DNA of 64,000 bases from Mycolicibacterium gilvum (GTDB lineage Bacteria; Actinomycetota; Actinomycetes; Mycobacteriales; Mycobacteriaceae): the NCBI RefSeq assembly GCF_900454025.1, contig NZ_UGQM01000001.1, positions 4,092,001 through 4,156,000 of the forward strand. The letters are read 5' to 3'. Shown here piece after piece: positions 31,435 through 42,294 of the stretch; the first letter of the stretch is position 1, and the number at the start of each line of letters is the position of its first letter. The position numbers were made by a program, and so were the translations under genes. The notes under the pieces were generated by a model. It saw only the letters and a program-made list of their open reading frames with translations. It searched no databases and had not been told where the DNA came from.

Positions 31435-32591
31435 AGTCCCAGCTCCCGCCCGATCAGCATCAGCTGCACTTCGGTTGTGCCCTCGCCGATCTCGAGGATC
31501 TTCGAGTCCCGGTAGTGTCGCGCCACCGAGTACTCGTTCATGAAGCCGTAGCCACCGAAGATCTGGGTGGCGTCACGGGCGTTGTCCATCGCGGCTTCGC
31601 TGGCGACCATCTTGGCCACCGAGGCGGCCTTCTTGAACGGCTTCCCGGACAGCATCAGCGCGGCGGCGTCGTAATAGGCGGCACGCGCGGTGTGGGCCCT
31701 GGCCTCCATCCGGGCGATCTTGAAGGCGATGGCCTGGTAGGTCCCGATCGCCGCGCCGAAGGCCTGACGCTCCTTGGCGTACTTGACGCTTTCGTCGACG
31801 CAACCCTGTGCGGCGCCGACCGACAGCGCCGCGATCGCGATCCGGCCTTCATCGAGGATCCGAAGGAAATTGGCGTAACCACGGCCGCGTTCACCGAGCA
31901 GGTTCTCCTGCGGCACGCGGACGTCGTCGAAGCTCAACGGGTGGGTGTCGGAGGCGTTCCAGCCGACCTTGTTGTACGCGGGTTCGGCGGTGAAACCCTC
32001 GGTGGGCACCGGCACCAGGATCGACGAGATCTCCTTCTTACCGTTGTTCTCACCGGTGACCGCGGTGACGGTGACGAGCTTGGTGATGTCGGTACCCGAG
32101 TTGGTGATGAACTGCTTGGTGCCATTGATGACCCAGCTCGCCCCGTCCGATTTCGCCGTGGTCTTCGTCGCGCCCGCGTCACTTCCCCCGCCGGCTTCGG
32201 TCAAACCGAACGCGCCCAGCGCCTTTCCGCTCGCCAGCAGCGGCAGCCACTCCTGCTTCTGGGACTCGTTGCCGAATCGGTACACCGGCATCGCACCCAG
32301 CGACACGCCTGCCTCGAGGGTGATCGCGACACTCTGGTCGACCTTCCCGAGTTCTTCGAGCGCCAGGCACAACGCGAAGTAGTCACCGCCCATGCCGCCG
32401 TACTCCTCGGGGAACGGCAGCCCGAACAGTCCCATGTCGGCCATGCCCGACACGACCTCGTACGGGAACGAGTGCTCCTCGTCGTGTTTGGCCGCCACCG
32501 GCGCGACGACGCTCTGGGCGAAGTCGCGCACGGTCTTGGCCAGTTGCGCGTAGTGGTCCGGAAGTGTCCCGGTGGACAGGAAATCACTCAT
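31431..32591 (-). CDS. fadE19: acyl-CoA dehydrogenase
   Basis: The 386-residue FAD enzyme dehydrogenates acyl-CoA at the alpha-beta bond. Seen are the FAD/substrate segment [21 protein letters not shown] (about 132-152), KQFITNSG, the flavin-contact [10 protein letters not shown] region and the C-terminal [29 protein letters not shown], whose Glu (in EGT) is the catalytic base position of short/branched-chain enzymes. With AccA1/AccD1 it points to isovaleryl-CoA-type (leucine) catabolism. The start overlaps the accA1 stop by 4 nt (ATGA). It corresponds to Rv2500c. Confidence 0.93.
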   Translation of the reverse strand: MSDFLSTGTLPDHYAQLAKTVRDFAQSVVAPVAAKHDEEHSFPYEVVSGMADMGLFGLPFPEEYGGMGGDYFALCLALEELGKVDQSVAITLEAGVSLGAMPVYRFGNESQKQEWLPLLASGKALGAFGLTEAGGGSDAGATKTTAKSDGASWVINGTKQFITNSGTDITKLVTVTAVTGENNGKKEISSILVPVPTEGFTAEPAYNKVGWNASDTHPLSFDDVRVPQENLLGERGRGYANFLRILDEGRIAIAALSVGAAQGCVDESVKYAKERQAFGAAIGTYQAIAFKIARMEARAHTARAAYYDAAALMLSGKPFKKAASVAKMVASEAAMDNARDATQIFGGYGFMNEYSVARHYRDSKILEIGEGTTEVQLMLIGRELGL

Positions 32592-34570
32592 GCCTTCGGC
32601 TCCTCGCTTGCCGTTATCCGGGCCAGCACCTGGCCCACTTTCACCTGTTCGCCCGCGTCGACCAGCAACTCGACAACGCCGTCGACCGGCGCGGACAACG
32701 CGTGTTCCATCTTCATCGCCTCGACGGTGACCACGACAGTGCCCGCCGTCACCGCCGCGCCGTCCTCGACGCCGACCGCGACGACGGTTCCCGGCATCGG
32801 GCTGGTCAGTTCGGCGTCGCCGCTGTGTTCGTCGTCGGGACGCACCGGCGCCTCACGGACCTCCTCGACCATGGTCACCCGGCCCGCACCCGCCAGCCAG
32901 ACCTGACCCGGCGCCTCGGCCACGAGGTATTCGGTGCGCAGCCCGTCGATCGTGACGGCGAGCAGGTCACCGTCCAACGACGCTCGCAGCGTGCGCGTTT
33001 CACCGCCCTCGACCGTCGCCGTCGCGTCCCCGGGGGCTCCCGTCAGCCACACATGATCGGTGCGTTCACCGGCGTGCAGGCGGATGGACGTCGGCGCGCG
33101 ACCGGCGATGCGCCATCCCGACGGTACGTCCCACGGGTCTGCCGGCGCGGTGGGCCATGATCGCAACCAGCGGTAGGCCGCGCCCGCGATGAGGTCGTCG
33201 TCGGTCGGCGGGGCGGGCGCGAAGTCGGGCAGGCGCCGGTCGAGCAGGCCGGTGTCGAGGTCGCCGGCGGCCACGTCGGGGTCGGCGAGCAGAAAGCGCA
33301 GGAACTCCACGTTGGTGGTCAGACCCAGCACCGCGGTGTCGGCCAGCGCGGCGTCCAGCGCGCGCAGCGCGGCCGGCCTGTCCTGTGCGTGGGTGATCAC
33401 CTTGGCGAGCATCGGGTCGTAGTCACTGCCGACCACGGTGCCGCGCACCAATCCGGAGTCGACGCGCACGCCCGGCCCGGCCGGCTCACGAAGCCCGAGA
33501 ACGTGACCGCCGGTGGGCAGGAAGCCGCGGGCGGGATCCTCGGCGTACACCCGCGCCTCGATCGCATGGCCGTCGAGGTGGATGTCGTCCTGCGCGATCG
33601 GCAGCGTCTCCCCTGCCGCGATCCTCACCTGCAGTTCGACCAGATCCAGGCCGGTGACCATCTCGGTGACCGGATGTTCCACCTGCAGTCGCGTGTTCAT
33701 CTCCATGAAGAAGAACTCGTCGGGCCGGTCGGCGGAGACGATGAACTCGACGGTGCCGGCGCCGGTGTAGTCGACGCTGCGGGCGGTGTCGCACGCCGCA
33801 GCGCCGATCCGGGCCCGGGTGGCGGGATCCAGCAGCGGTGACGGTGCTTCCTCGATCACCTTCTGGTGGCGGCGCTGCAGGCTGCACTCACGCTCGCCGA
33901 GATGCACGACGTTGCCGTGGGAATCGGCGAGGACCTGCACCTCGATGTGGCGCGGATTCAGGACGAACCGCTCCAAGAACAGCGTGTCGTCGCCGAATGC
34001 CGACGCCGCCTCGCGCCGCGCACTGGCAAGGGCCGCAGCAAGATCGGCGGCGTCGTGGACGACGCGCATGCCCTTGCCGCCACCGCCCGCCGACGGCTTC
34101 ACCAGCACCGGGAACCCCACATCGGGCGCCCCCGCGATCAGGTCGTCGTCGGTCAGCCCGGGCCGCGAGATACCCGGAACCACCGGGACACCGAACTCGG
34201 ACACCGCGGCCTTCGCCGAGATCTTGTCGCCCATGGTCTGGATCGCGGCGACCGGAGGGCCGATGAACACCACACCGGCCGACCGCAGCGCATCGGCGAA
34301 TTGCGAGTTCTCCGAGAGGAATCCGTAGCCCGGGTGCACAGCTTGGGCACCGGTGCGTGTGATCGCGGCCAGCAATGCGTCGATCGACAGATAGCTCTGC
34401 CGAGCCGGGGCGGGCCCGATGTTGATCGCGACGTCGGCCTCGCGGACGTGACGGGCGCCGGCGTCGGCGTCGCTGAACACCGCGACCGAGCGGATACCCA
34501 TCGCCCGCAGCGTGCGGATGACCCGGACCGCGATCTCGCCGCGGTTGGCCACCAGAACCGTATCGAACAT
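32588..34570 (-). CDS. accA1: acyl-CoA carboxylase alpha subunit (biotin carboxylase + BCCP)
   Basis: The 660-residue protein contains biotin carboxylase (N-terminal [18 protein letters not shown]-grasp GGGGKGMR at about 165, catalytic [13 protein letters not shown]), a BT-like linker and a C-terminal biotinyl domain with [10 protein letters not shown] (Lys biotinylated, near 624). It carboxylates biotin and passes CO2 to the AccD1 subunit; the A1/D1 pair in M. tuberculosis is a 3-methylcrotonyl-CoA carboxylase. The ATG at 34570 begins just before the accD1 stop region (2-nt gap), so the two are tightly coupled. Confidence 0.95.
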   Translation of the reverse strand: MFDTVLVANRGEIAVRVIRTLRAMGIRSVAVFSDADAGARHVREADVAINIGPAPARQSYLSIDALLAAITRTGAQAVHPGYGFLSENSQFADALRSAGVVFIGPPVAAIQTMGDKISAKAAVSEFGVPVVPGISRPGLTDDDLIAGAPDVGFPVLVKPSAGGGGKGMRVVHDAADLAAALASARREAASAFGDDTLFLERFVLNPRHIEVQVLADSHGNVVHLGERECSLQRRHQKVIEEAPSPLLDPATRARIGAAACDTARSVDYTGAGTVEFIVSADRPDEFFFMEMNTRLQVEHPVTEMVTGLDLVELQVRIAAGETLPIAQDDIHLDGHAIEARVYAEDPARGFLPTGGHVLGLREPAGPGVRVDSGLVRGTVVGSDYDPMLAKVITHAQDRPAALRALDAALADTAVLGLTTNVEFLRFLLADPDVAAGDLDTGLLDRRLPDFAPAPPTDDDLIAGAAYRWLRSWPTAPADPWDVPSGWRIAGRAPTSIRLHAGERTDHVWLTGAPGDATATVEGGETRTLRASLDGDLLAVTIDGLRTEYLVAEAPGQVWLAGAGRVTMVEEVREAPVRPDDEHSGDAELTSPMPGTVVAVGVEDGAAVTAGTVVVTVEAMKMEHALSAPVDGVVELLVDAGEQVKVGQVLARITASEEPKA

Positions 34571-34572
34571 GT

Positions 34573-36156
<1,584 letters not shown>

Positions 36157-36166
36157 CGAGTGGTAT

Positions 36167-36182
36167 GTTAATCAGCATTAAC
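36167..36182. promoter_or_regulatory. BkaR-type operator, site 2
   Basis: GTTAATCAGCATTAAC is a palindrome with perfect 6-bp arms and a 4-bp centre, placed between accD1 and the divergent TetR gene. The start-to-start distance from site 1 is 26 bp. Two such sites could bind two repressor dimers and control both directions. Confidence 0.78.
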
Positions 36183-36216
36183 TGACGATGTCCACTACCG
36201 GCCGGAGGTTCATGTC

Positions 36217-36837
36217 ATGGCCCCGACGGAGATCAGCTCGCCCCGCAGCAGGGCCAAATCCGACCGCCGGGACCAACTGGTCGCCGCGGCCGAGCGGTTG
36301 TTCGCCGAACACGGCTACCTCGCGGTCCGGCTCGAGGACATCGGCTCCGCTGCCGGCATCAGCGGCCCAGCCGTCTACCGGCACTTCCCCAACAAAGAGG
36401 CGCTGCTGGTGGAACTCCTGGTCGGCATCAGTACCCGGCTGCTGGCCGGCGCCACCGACGTGGTCGGCGCCGACGACGACGCGGCCTCGACGTTGGAGAA
36501 CCTGATCGACTTCCACCTCGACTTCGCGCTCGACGAGTCCGACCTGATCCGTATCCAGGATCGGGACCTGGGCAACCTGCCGCCCGCCGCGAAGCGCCAG
36601 GTCCGGCGCAAGCAGCGGCAGTACGTCGAGATCTGGGTCGACGTCCTACGTCGGTGCACCCCCGGACTGTCCGAAGCAGACGCGCGGCTGATGGCCCACG
36701 GCACGTTCGGTCTGCTCAACTCGACGGCGCACAGCATGAAGCCGGGAACGACGAAAACGGCCGAGGCCGGCTCGCGGACCGTCCTGCGGGAGATGACGGT
36801 CGCGGCGCTGACCTCGGCCGAACGACGACGCGGTTGA
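36217..36837 (+). CDS. bkaR: TetR-family repressor of the accD1 operon
   Basis: The 206-residue regulator has an N-terminal HTH (about 18-65: RDQLVAAAERLFAEHGY, RLEDIGSAAGISGPAVYRHFPNKEALL) and a TetR_C_33/SACE_7040-like helical ligand domain. Position divergent from accD1 matches M. tuberculosis Rv2506, reported as BkaR, repressor of branched-chain keto-acid metabolism. The ATG at 36217 has GGAGG upstream. The two palindromes between the genes imply autorepression plus operon control by a branched acyl-CoA-related signal; the ligand is not visible in sequence. Confidence 0.9.
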   Translation: MAPTEISSPRSRAKSDRRDQLVAAAERLFAEHGYLAVRLEDIGSAAGISGPAVYRHFPNKEALLVELLVGISTRLLAGATDVVGADDDAASTLENLIDFHLDFALDESDLIRIQDRDLGNLPPAAKRQVRRKQRQYVEIWVDVLRRCTPGLSEADARLMAHGTFGLLNSTAHSMKPGTTKTAEAGSRTVLREMTVAALTSAERRRG

Positions 36838-36844
36838 GTGCCGG

Positions 36845-37000
36845 CTAATACCAGGCTCGACGCCCGCCGACCGGGCGGCCGACGGATCCGAGGACCCAGA
36901 ACACGGCGCCGATCACGAGCAGCACGATGCCGATGTAAAACAGTATCGACATGTTGAAGACGAGTCCCAGAATGAGCAGAATCGCTCCGAAGACGATCAT
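36845..37000 (-). CDS. DUF6131-like small membrane protein
   Basis: The 51-residue ORF reads MIVFGAILLILGLVF, then a second hydrophobic stretch (ILFYIGIVLLVIGAVFWVLG) and a conserved GRPVGGRRAWY tail. Two membrane segments joined by a short turn and a Gly/Arg ending are typical of the actinobacterial DUF6131 family. The ATG at 37000 has GGAGAAA about 11 nt upstream. It runs convergent to bkaR, whose stop is 8 bp away. Function unknown; it is easily missed because of its length. Confidence 0.8.
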   Translation of the reverse strand: MIVFGAILLILGLVFNMSILFYIGIVLLVIGAVFWVLGSVGRPVGGRRAWY

Positions 37001-37036
37001 GTCCAGTCCATTTCTCCAGAATTGCCGGTCAGCTGT

Positions 37037-37240
37037 TTACTGACTCGGTTGCGGGACGTTGCAATCCGTGACCTTGGGATTCACACCCGCATAATTCAGC
37101 GGACCCGCGACCACCGTCAGCGCGATGCTTCCCGCTGTGGCGCAGTTGGTTTCGCCGCCGCTGAAGTAATCGCGTTGATACGCGGCGAAGACGCCGATCA
37201 ACAACCAGACGAGCACTATGACCCCGAGAATTCCTCGCAT
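37037..37240 (-). CDS. small exported or membrane-anchored protein, unknown
   Basis: The 67-residue ORF begins with one hydrophobic helix (MRGILGVIVLVWLLIGVFAAY) followed by a polar part with two Cys (NCATAG and TDCNVP) that could form a disulfide outside the membrane. AAGGAGG lies 6-7 nt before the ATG at 37240. I recognise it as a conserved mycobacterial hypothetical type but not by name. It is 36 bp upstream of, and co-directional with, the DUF6131-like gene. Confidence 0.75.
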   Translation of the reverse strand: MRGILGVIVLVWLLIGVFAAYQRDYFSGGETNCATAGSIALTVVAGPLNYAGVNPKVTDCNVPQPSQ

Positions 37241-37328
37241 GCCGTGCCTCCTTGGTATACGCGCCCGTAGTGGCGTGCAGCAGAGTTTTACCCCGCTGAA
37301 AATTCAGATAAACCTCGGTGCTGTCAGG

Positions 37329-39191
37329 TCACTCGGCGAAAGCAGCGGTGAGCCACTCGCACATCGTCTTGCGCAACACGGCACGGTTCTCCCGCTTGTC
37401 GATCTCATGACCGTCGTCCTCGAAGGTCAGTAGCTCGACCTCACGGCCCAGCGCCGTCAACGCCTCCCACATCTGCTCGGACTCGCCGGGCGGCACGTTG
37501 GTGTCGTTGAGTCCGTGGACCAGAAGCAGCGGCGCGCTGATCGCGTCGGCGCGCGGCAGCGGCGAGAGCTGCTCGAGCAACGACTGATCGCTGACCGGAT
37601 GACCGTATTTGGGATAGGCCGCCGCGGCGATCCATTGCTCGGTGCTGCGGTACCAGGAATTGAGATCGCTCATGCCGCAGATACTGATGCCCGCCGCGAA
37701 CTCGTCGGGATGGAATGCCAGCGCCGCCTGCGTCAGATAGCCGCCGTAGGACCACCCGCAGCAGGCCACCTTGCCGTCGGGGGCGTGACCGTTGTCGACC
37801 AGGAACCGGACGCAGTCGGCGACGTCGTCGATCGCGGCGAACCGCCGCTCGCGATCATCGGCGTGCATGAAGGACCGGCCGAAGCCGCCGGACCCGCGCA
37901 CGTTGGGCAGGAAGACGCAGATGCCCTCGTCGAGCAGCGCGGGGAAGAACTCGTTGTAGCCGGGCCGACCCTGGCCTTCGGGGCCGCCGTGCAGGAACAG
38001 CATCGCGCCGATCGTCTCGACGCCCTCGCGCGGGCGGAACAACCAGCCGGTGAAGCTGAGCCCGTCGCGGGCGGTCACGGTCTCCAACGTCGGGTCCGCC
38101 GAGACGGGACCACTGCTGGGCTCGCGGTCGACCAGCTCCCACTCCCGGGTCCGCGGGTCCACCAGTTCGACCGTCGGCGGTTTCGACGGGCCTTCGACCG
38201 TCAGCGCCAGCATCGACCCGCCCGCGCTGATGCTCAGCTCGCCGGCCACCATGCCGGGCAACGGGATCGGGTCGTACAGCGTGCCGTCGGCATACTCAAG
38301 GATCTGTAATTCGCTGGCGCCGTGGATGTTCCACAGTATCGCGACGGTGGACAGATCGTCGCTGACCGTGAATTCGTCGAGTTCGCAGCCGGGCCGTTCG
38401 GCCACCACCTGATAGGTGACGCCCTCGGCGGAGACGGTCACCTCCAGGAGCCGGGCGTGCTCGGCGCCGTTCTCGCTGCGGATCAGCGCCCGCACGTAAC
38501 CCTCGGTGCTGTTGACGCCGTAGATCTTCGCCGGGTGGTACAGCTCGCTGAGTTCACCGTCGGGACCGGTGCGCAACCGCCGGGGGTGGTGGTCGTCGAG
38601 GATCACACCGGTGTCGGTGGTGGAGCCCGGGTCATACGGCAGCAGCCCGGTCTCGGTCAGACCGCGCAACATGATCAGGTCGCGGTAGCCGCGGGGACCG
38701 ACCCGCACCAGGGAGGCACCCGCCCACGAGTCGACCAGCCTGCCCCCGGAGCGGCGGTCCAGCACCGTGGTGGTGCCACCCGAGGGATCGATCAGACACG
38801 AGCTGCCGACCCCGTCCTCCCCGGTCAGAATCGCCGCGACCCACGTGCCGTCCCAGCCGATCAGCTCGGCGGTCCCGTCCACGCCCGAGGGCCAGTGGTC
38901 GATCCGTCGAGCCGCACGGTCGTCGGGATCGGTTGTCACAACCCAGATCTGGCTGCGGGTACCGCCCTCGGGGGCGACCTGGCAGGCCAGCCAGTGGCCG
39001 TCGGCCGAATGCAACACGCGGGTGACCGGACCTTCGACCGGCAACTCGACGTCACGCGACGAGCTCGCCCGCCACCCGCGCAGGAACCGCTGGACCGCCC
39101 GGGGATACCCGCCGTCGTCGACGAGGTGGGCGAACGCGGTGGCGTCAGGAGACATCGACGCGCCGTAGATTCGACGGACCTGTTCTGCCAC
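37329..39191 (-). CDS. S9-family prolyl oligopeptidase-like serine peptidase
   Basis: The 620-residue protein has an N-terminal beta-propeller-like region (about 30-370) and a C-terminal alpha/beta hydrolase. The nucleophile is in GWSYGGYLTQ, the acid in VHGLNDTNVPP and the His in EDDGHEIDKREN. It resembles acylaminoacyl peptidase/dipeptidyl peptidase of family S9 and should act on short peptides. No signal peptide is seen from the GTG at 39191, which follows CACAAT by about 8 nt; a downstream ATG at 39155 is also possible. It is divergent from the proline-rich membrane protein gene. Confidence 0.85.
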   Translation of the reverse strand: MAEQVRRIYGASMSPDATAFAHLVDDGGYPRAVQRFLRGWRASSSRDVELPVEGPVTRVLHSADGHWLACQVAPEGGTRSQIWVVTTDPDDRAARRIDHWPSGVDGTAELIGWDGTWVAAILTGEDGVGSSCLIDPSGGTTTVLDRRSGGRLVDSWAGASLVRVGPRGYRDLIMLRGLTETGLLPYDPGSTTDTGVILDDHHPRRLRTGPDGELSELYHPAKIYGVNSTEGYVRALIRSENGAEHARLLEVTVSAEGVTYQVVAERPGCELDEFTVSDDLSTVAILWNIHGASELQILEYADGTLYDPIPLPGMVAGELSISAGGSMLALTVEGPSKPPTVELVDPRTREWELVDREPSSGPVSADPTLETVTARDGLSFTGWLFRPREGVETIGAMLFLHGGPEGQGRPGYNEFFPALLDEGICVFLPNVRGSGGFGRSFMHADDRERRFAAIDDVADCVRFLVDNGHAPDGKVACCGWSYGGYLTQAALAFHPDEFAAGISICGMSDLNSWYRSTEQWIAAAAYPKYGHPVSDQSLLEQLSPLPRADAISAPLLLVHGLNDTNVPPGESEQMWEALTALGREVELLTFEDDGHEIDKRENRAVLRKTMCEWLTAAFAE

Positions 39192-39278
39192 GGTTCCCGA
39201 TTGTGCACGGTCGGCGCCCGTGATGACCGGTGGGCCGGTGGCAGACGCACTGAGCGCTCGCACAGGTACCCTGCAGCC

Positions 39279-39293
39279 ATGAGGTGGGCATGA
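39279..39293 (+). other. four-codon leaderless upstream ORF
   Basis: TACCCT (39267-39272) is followed by 6 nt and ATG AGG TGG GCA TGA. The TGA overlaps the ATG of the next gene (39290) as ATGA. If transcription begins at this first ATG, ribosomes would translate M-R-W-A and reinitiate at the real start. This is read from sequence; function is inference. Confidence 0.4.
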
Positions 39294-40063
39294 AAGATTC
39301 ACCCGGTCACGGACGCAACGAGTGGGGTGAGCGCGACTCCGGAAATTCCGGATACTCCGATCCTGCCTACGCCAGCCAGACCCCTTACGGTCCGCCCTAC
39401 CAGCCCACCGAACGCCTCCCGGCCTACCCGCCGTATGGCTACAACCCCACCGCGGACCCCAACGCGACGGGACAGTATCCACCCCAGTACCCGCCGCACG
39501 GCCCCGGCCCGGAGCCCCCGCAGGATCCCAAGTCCCCGCGGTGGTTGTGGATCGTGGCCGGCGTCGCGGTGGTCATGGTCATCGGACTGGTCATCGCGCT
39601 GGTGATCGTCAACAGCTCGCGTCAGGAGACGGTGGTGGCGCCGCTGCCGGCGGCTCCGGAGCCGTCGATGACCACATCCTCGCCACGCTCACCGACCACG
39701 ACGTCCCGCGCACCGAGGACCACCACCCGACCGACGACGCCGCTGCTGCCGCTGCCCACGCTGCCGTCCACGACGCCCGATCCGACGACGCCGGGAGCCA
39801 CCGACTCCGTCATCTACACCGTCGAGGGCCTCGGCCGCGCCATCAACCTCACCTACGTCGACACCGGCGGGCTGCTGCAGACGGAGTTCAACGTGATGCT
39901 GCCGTGGACCAAGGAGGTCGCGCTGCCGCGGCCGGGCGAGAGCTCGGCCAGCATCACGATCATCAACGTCGGTCGCGAGGTGACCTGCTCGATCACCGTC
40001 AACGGCACGCAGCGGGAATCGCGCACCGGGGCCGGGCTCACGATCTGCGCGCCGACGCGCTGA
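39290..40063 (+). CDS. proline-rich membrane-anchored protein with MmpS-like outer domain
   Basis: The 257-residue protein has a cytosolic Pro/Tyr/Gly-rich N-terminus (PPYQPTERLPAYPPYGY), one transmembrane helix (about 87-110, WLWIVAGVAVVMVIGLVIALVIV), a Thr/Pro-rich spacer (about 125-175) and a C-terminal beta domain with SVIYTVEGLGRAINLTYVDTGG and TCSITVNGTQ, which resembles the MmpS/transport accessory fold. It matches Rv2507. A GTG at 39284 is possible; ATG 39290 is preferred for its coupling to the short leaderless ORF. It converges with the MFS gene, overlapping it by 26 bp. Confidence 0.85.
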   Translation: MKDSPGHGRNEWGERDSGNSGYSDPAYASQTPYGPPYQPTERLPAYPPYGYNPTADPNATGQYPPQYPPHGPGPEPPQDPKSPRWLWIVAGVAVVMVIGLVIALVIVNSSRQETVVAPLPAAPEPSMTTSSPRSPTTTSRAPRTTTRPTTPLLPLPTLPSTTPDPTTPGATDSVIYTVEGLGRAINLTYVDTGGLLQTEFNVMLPWTKEVALPRPGESSASITIINVGREVTCSITVNGTQRESRTGAGLTICAPTR

Positions 40064-41387
40064 CAGCCGCACCGTGCCGGCGCGGGACACGCACCGGCAG
40101 GAACAGCAGCAGACCCAGCGCGAGCACGAAGACCAGTCCGCCCATACCCGCGCGGTAGCTGTCGAAGACGTCGATGAACACCGAGAACAACCACGGCGCC
40201 AGGAAAGTCGCGGCGCGACCCGCTGTCGTGTAGAGCCCGAAGGTGACACCTTCCTTGCCGTGGGCCGACATCCGCATCATCAGCGTGCGCGCCGAGGACA
40301 GCGTGGGACCGATGAACAGGCACAGCAGTAGTCCGCACGCCCAAAACGCCATCGGACCCGACAGCACCATCAACGTCAGTCCCACCGCGATCAGCGCGAC
40401 GAGCGACGCCACGATCACCGGTTTGGAGCCCACCCGGTCGTCCACACGTCCGCCGGCCACCGACCCGAGCGCGGCCACCACGCAGGCGGCCACCCCGAAC
40501 AACAACACGTCCGCCTGCGAGACACCGTAGACATTCACCCCCAGCACCGCCCCGAAGGTGAACACCCCCGTCAGGCCGTCCCGGAACACCGCGCTCGCGC
40601 CGAGGTAATAGACGAAATTGCGGTCGCGGCGCCACTCTCTGCCGATCTCCTGCCAGAGCCGCCGGTAGGCGCCGAGGAAACCCACCGCGGGCGTGGTCTC
40701 CGGCCCGGTGTGCCTGGGCGCCGAGATCAACAGCGGCAACGCGAACAGGGCGAACCACGCAGCGACGAGCAGCATCGCCGCGCGGACGTTCTGTCCGTCG
40801 GCGGCGGGCAGGGCGAGCAGTCCGCGGGTGTCACCGTCCCCCGAGATGAAGCCCAGATACACCACCAGCAGGGCCAGCACACTGCCGAAATAGCCGAGCG
40901 CCAAACCGAATCCAGAGATCCTCCCGGAGGTCCGCGGGGTGGACAGCTCGCGCAGCATCGCGTTGTAGGGCACCGTGGCGAGCTCACTGCACGCGGCGGT
41001 GCACGCCAGCAGCACCAGAGCGGGCAACAGGTAGTGATGGTCGTCGCGGATCAGGCTCAGCGACGCGGTCAGCAGCACCACCATCCCGGTCAGGACGGTC
41101 AGGGCGCGCCTGCGCCGGGCCGGCGCGTCGACCCACACACCGGTCACCGGAGCCAGCAGCGCCACGACGATCCCCGCGGCCGCCAGCGCACGACCGAGCC
41201 AGCTGGCCGGCGTGGTGTCGCCGGGGAGATCGTCTCCGACCACAGCTGTCAGGTACACGGTGAAGACGAAGGTGATGACGATCGCGTTGACCGCCGTCGC
41301 CCCGAAATCCCACATCGCCCAAGCCCACACACGCGCGCGGGGCGCCGCGTCGGTGGGCGGACCGGTCGTGGACGGCACCTGGCTCAT
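40038..41387 (-). CDS. major facilitator protein, ATG22-like
   Basis: The 449-residue protein has 12 predicted membrane spans with the MFS loop motif GVWVDAPARRRR between spans 2 and 3 and a similar GGRVDDRVGSKP after span 8. The AWAMWDFGATAVNAIVITFVF start is typical of the vacuole-effluxer ATG22-like branch in actinobacteria. Substrate unknown. It corresponds to Rv2508c. ATG 41387 is reached 8 nt after TATCGT on the minus strand, in a 25-bp region shared with the divergent cmrA promoter. Confidence 0.87.
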   Translation of the reverse strand: MSQVPSTTGPPTDAAPRARVWAWAMWDFGATAVNAIVITFVFTVYLTAVVGDDLPGDTTPASWLGRALAAAGIVVALLAPVTGVWVDAPARRRRALTVLTGMVVLLTASLSLIRDDHHYLLPALVLLACTAACSELATVPYNAMLRELSTPRTSGRISGFGLALGYFGSVLALLVVYLGFISGDGDTRGLLALPAADGQNVRAAMLLVAAWFALFALPLLISAPRHTGPETTPAVGFLGAYRRLWQEIGREWRRDRNFVYYLGASAVFRDGLTGVFTFGAVLGVNVYGVSQADVLLFGVAACVVAALGSVAGGRVDDRVGSKPVIVASLVALIAVGLTLMVLSGPMAFWACGLLLCLFIGPTLSSARTLMMRMSAHGKEGVTFGLYTTAGRAATFLAPWLFSVFIDVFDSYRAGMGGLVFVLALGLLLFLPVRVPRRHGAAVSASARRS

Positions 41388-41395
41388 GGACGCCC

Positions 41396-41405
41396 ACGAT
41401 ATAGT
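41396..41405. promoter_or_regulatory. overlapping divergent -10 boxes
   Basis: On the plus strand TATAGT (41400-41405) precedes the cmrA ATG by 7 nt. On the minus strand TATCGT (41401-41396) precedes the MFS ATG by 8 nt. The hexamers share two base pairs, so polymerase can occupy only one direction at a time, and each -35 lies inside the other coding region. Confidence 0.65.
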
Positions 41406-41412
41406 CCGGCCC

Positions 41413-42219
41413 ATGCCCGTACCCGCTCCCGGCGCGGACGCTCGCGCCGTCGTCACCGGTGCATCGCAGAACATCGGCGAGGCGCTGGCCGTCGAACTCG
41501 CCCGCCGCGGCCACCACCTGATCATCACCGCGCGCCGCGAAGAGGTCCTCAACGCGCTCGCCGACCGACTGCGGTCGGAGTTCGGCGTCACCGTCGAGGC
41601 GCGGGCCGTCGACCTCGCCGATCCCGCGGCGCGCGACGTGTTCTGCGAAGAGCTCGCCACCCGCACCATCTCGATCCTGTGCGCGAACGCCGGCACCGCG
41701 ACATTCGGTGCCGTCGCCTCCCTCGATCCGGCCGACGAGCGCAAGCAGGTGCAGCTCAACGTTCTCGGCGTCCACGACCTCGTGCTGGCCGTTCTGCCGG
41801 GCATGGTGGCACGCCGCGCAGGCGGCATCCTCATCTCAGGGTCGGCCGCCGGTAACTCCCCGATCCCCAACAACGCCACCTACGCGGCCACGAAAGCCTT
41901 CGCCAACACGTTCGGCGAATCGCTGCGCGGCGAGGTGAAATCCGCCGGGGTGCACGTCACCGTGCTGGCGCCCGGGCCGGTGCGCACCGAACTGCCCGAC
42001 CCCGACGAGCAGTCTCTGGTCGAGAGGCTGATCCCCGACTTCCTGTGGATCGACACCGAGTACACCGCGAAGGTGTCACTGGATGGGTTGGACCGCAACA
42101 AGATGCGCGTCGTGCCCGGGGTCACGTCCAAGGCGATGTCGGCGGCCAGCGGCTATGCGCCGCGGGCGATCGTCGCGCCGATCGTCGGCGCGGTCTACAA
42201 GAAGCTCGGCGGCGACTGA
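41413..42219 (+). CDS. cmrA: short-chain dehydrogenase, mycolate ketone reductase
   Basis: The 268-residue SDR has the NADP-binding motif TGASQNIGEALA (about 15-26), NAG at about 97, catalytic Ser in ISGSAAG and Y-x3-K in TYAATK. It matches Rv2509 (CmrA), which reduces the beta-keto group of the newly condensed mycolate precursor, a late step needed for proper cell envelope. Length is identical to that protein by memory. The ATG at 41413 is leaderless after TATAGT. Confidence 0.92.
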   Translation: MPVPAPGADARAVVTGASQNIGEALAVELARRGHHLIITARREEVLNALADRLRSEFGVTVEARAVDLADPAARDVFCEELATRTISILCANAGTATFGAVASLDPADERKQVQLNVLGVHDLVLAVLPGMVARRAGGILISGSAAGNSPIPNNATYAATKAFANTFGESLRGEVKSAGVHVTVLAPGPVRTELPDPDEQSLVERLIPDFLWIDTEYTAKVSLDGLDRNKMRVVPGVTSKAMSAASGYAPRAIVAPIVGAVYKKLGGD

Positions 42220-42294
42220 CCCCGCCTTCCGCCGAAACTGCATTCCGGCAGCGGAAGTTCGAGTGTCCGTCTGCCTACACGCAATCTCGGCGGG

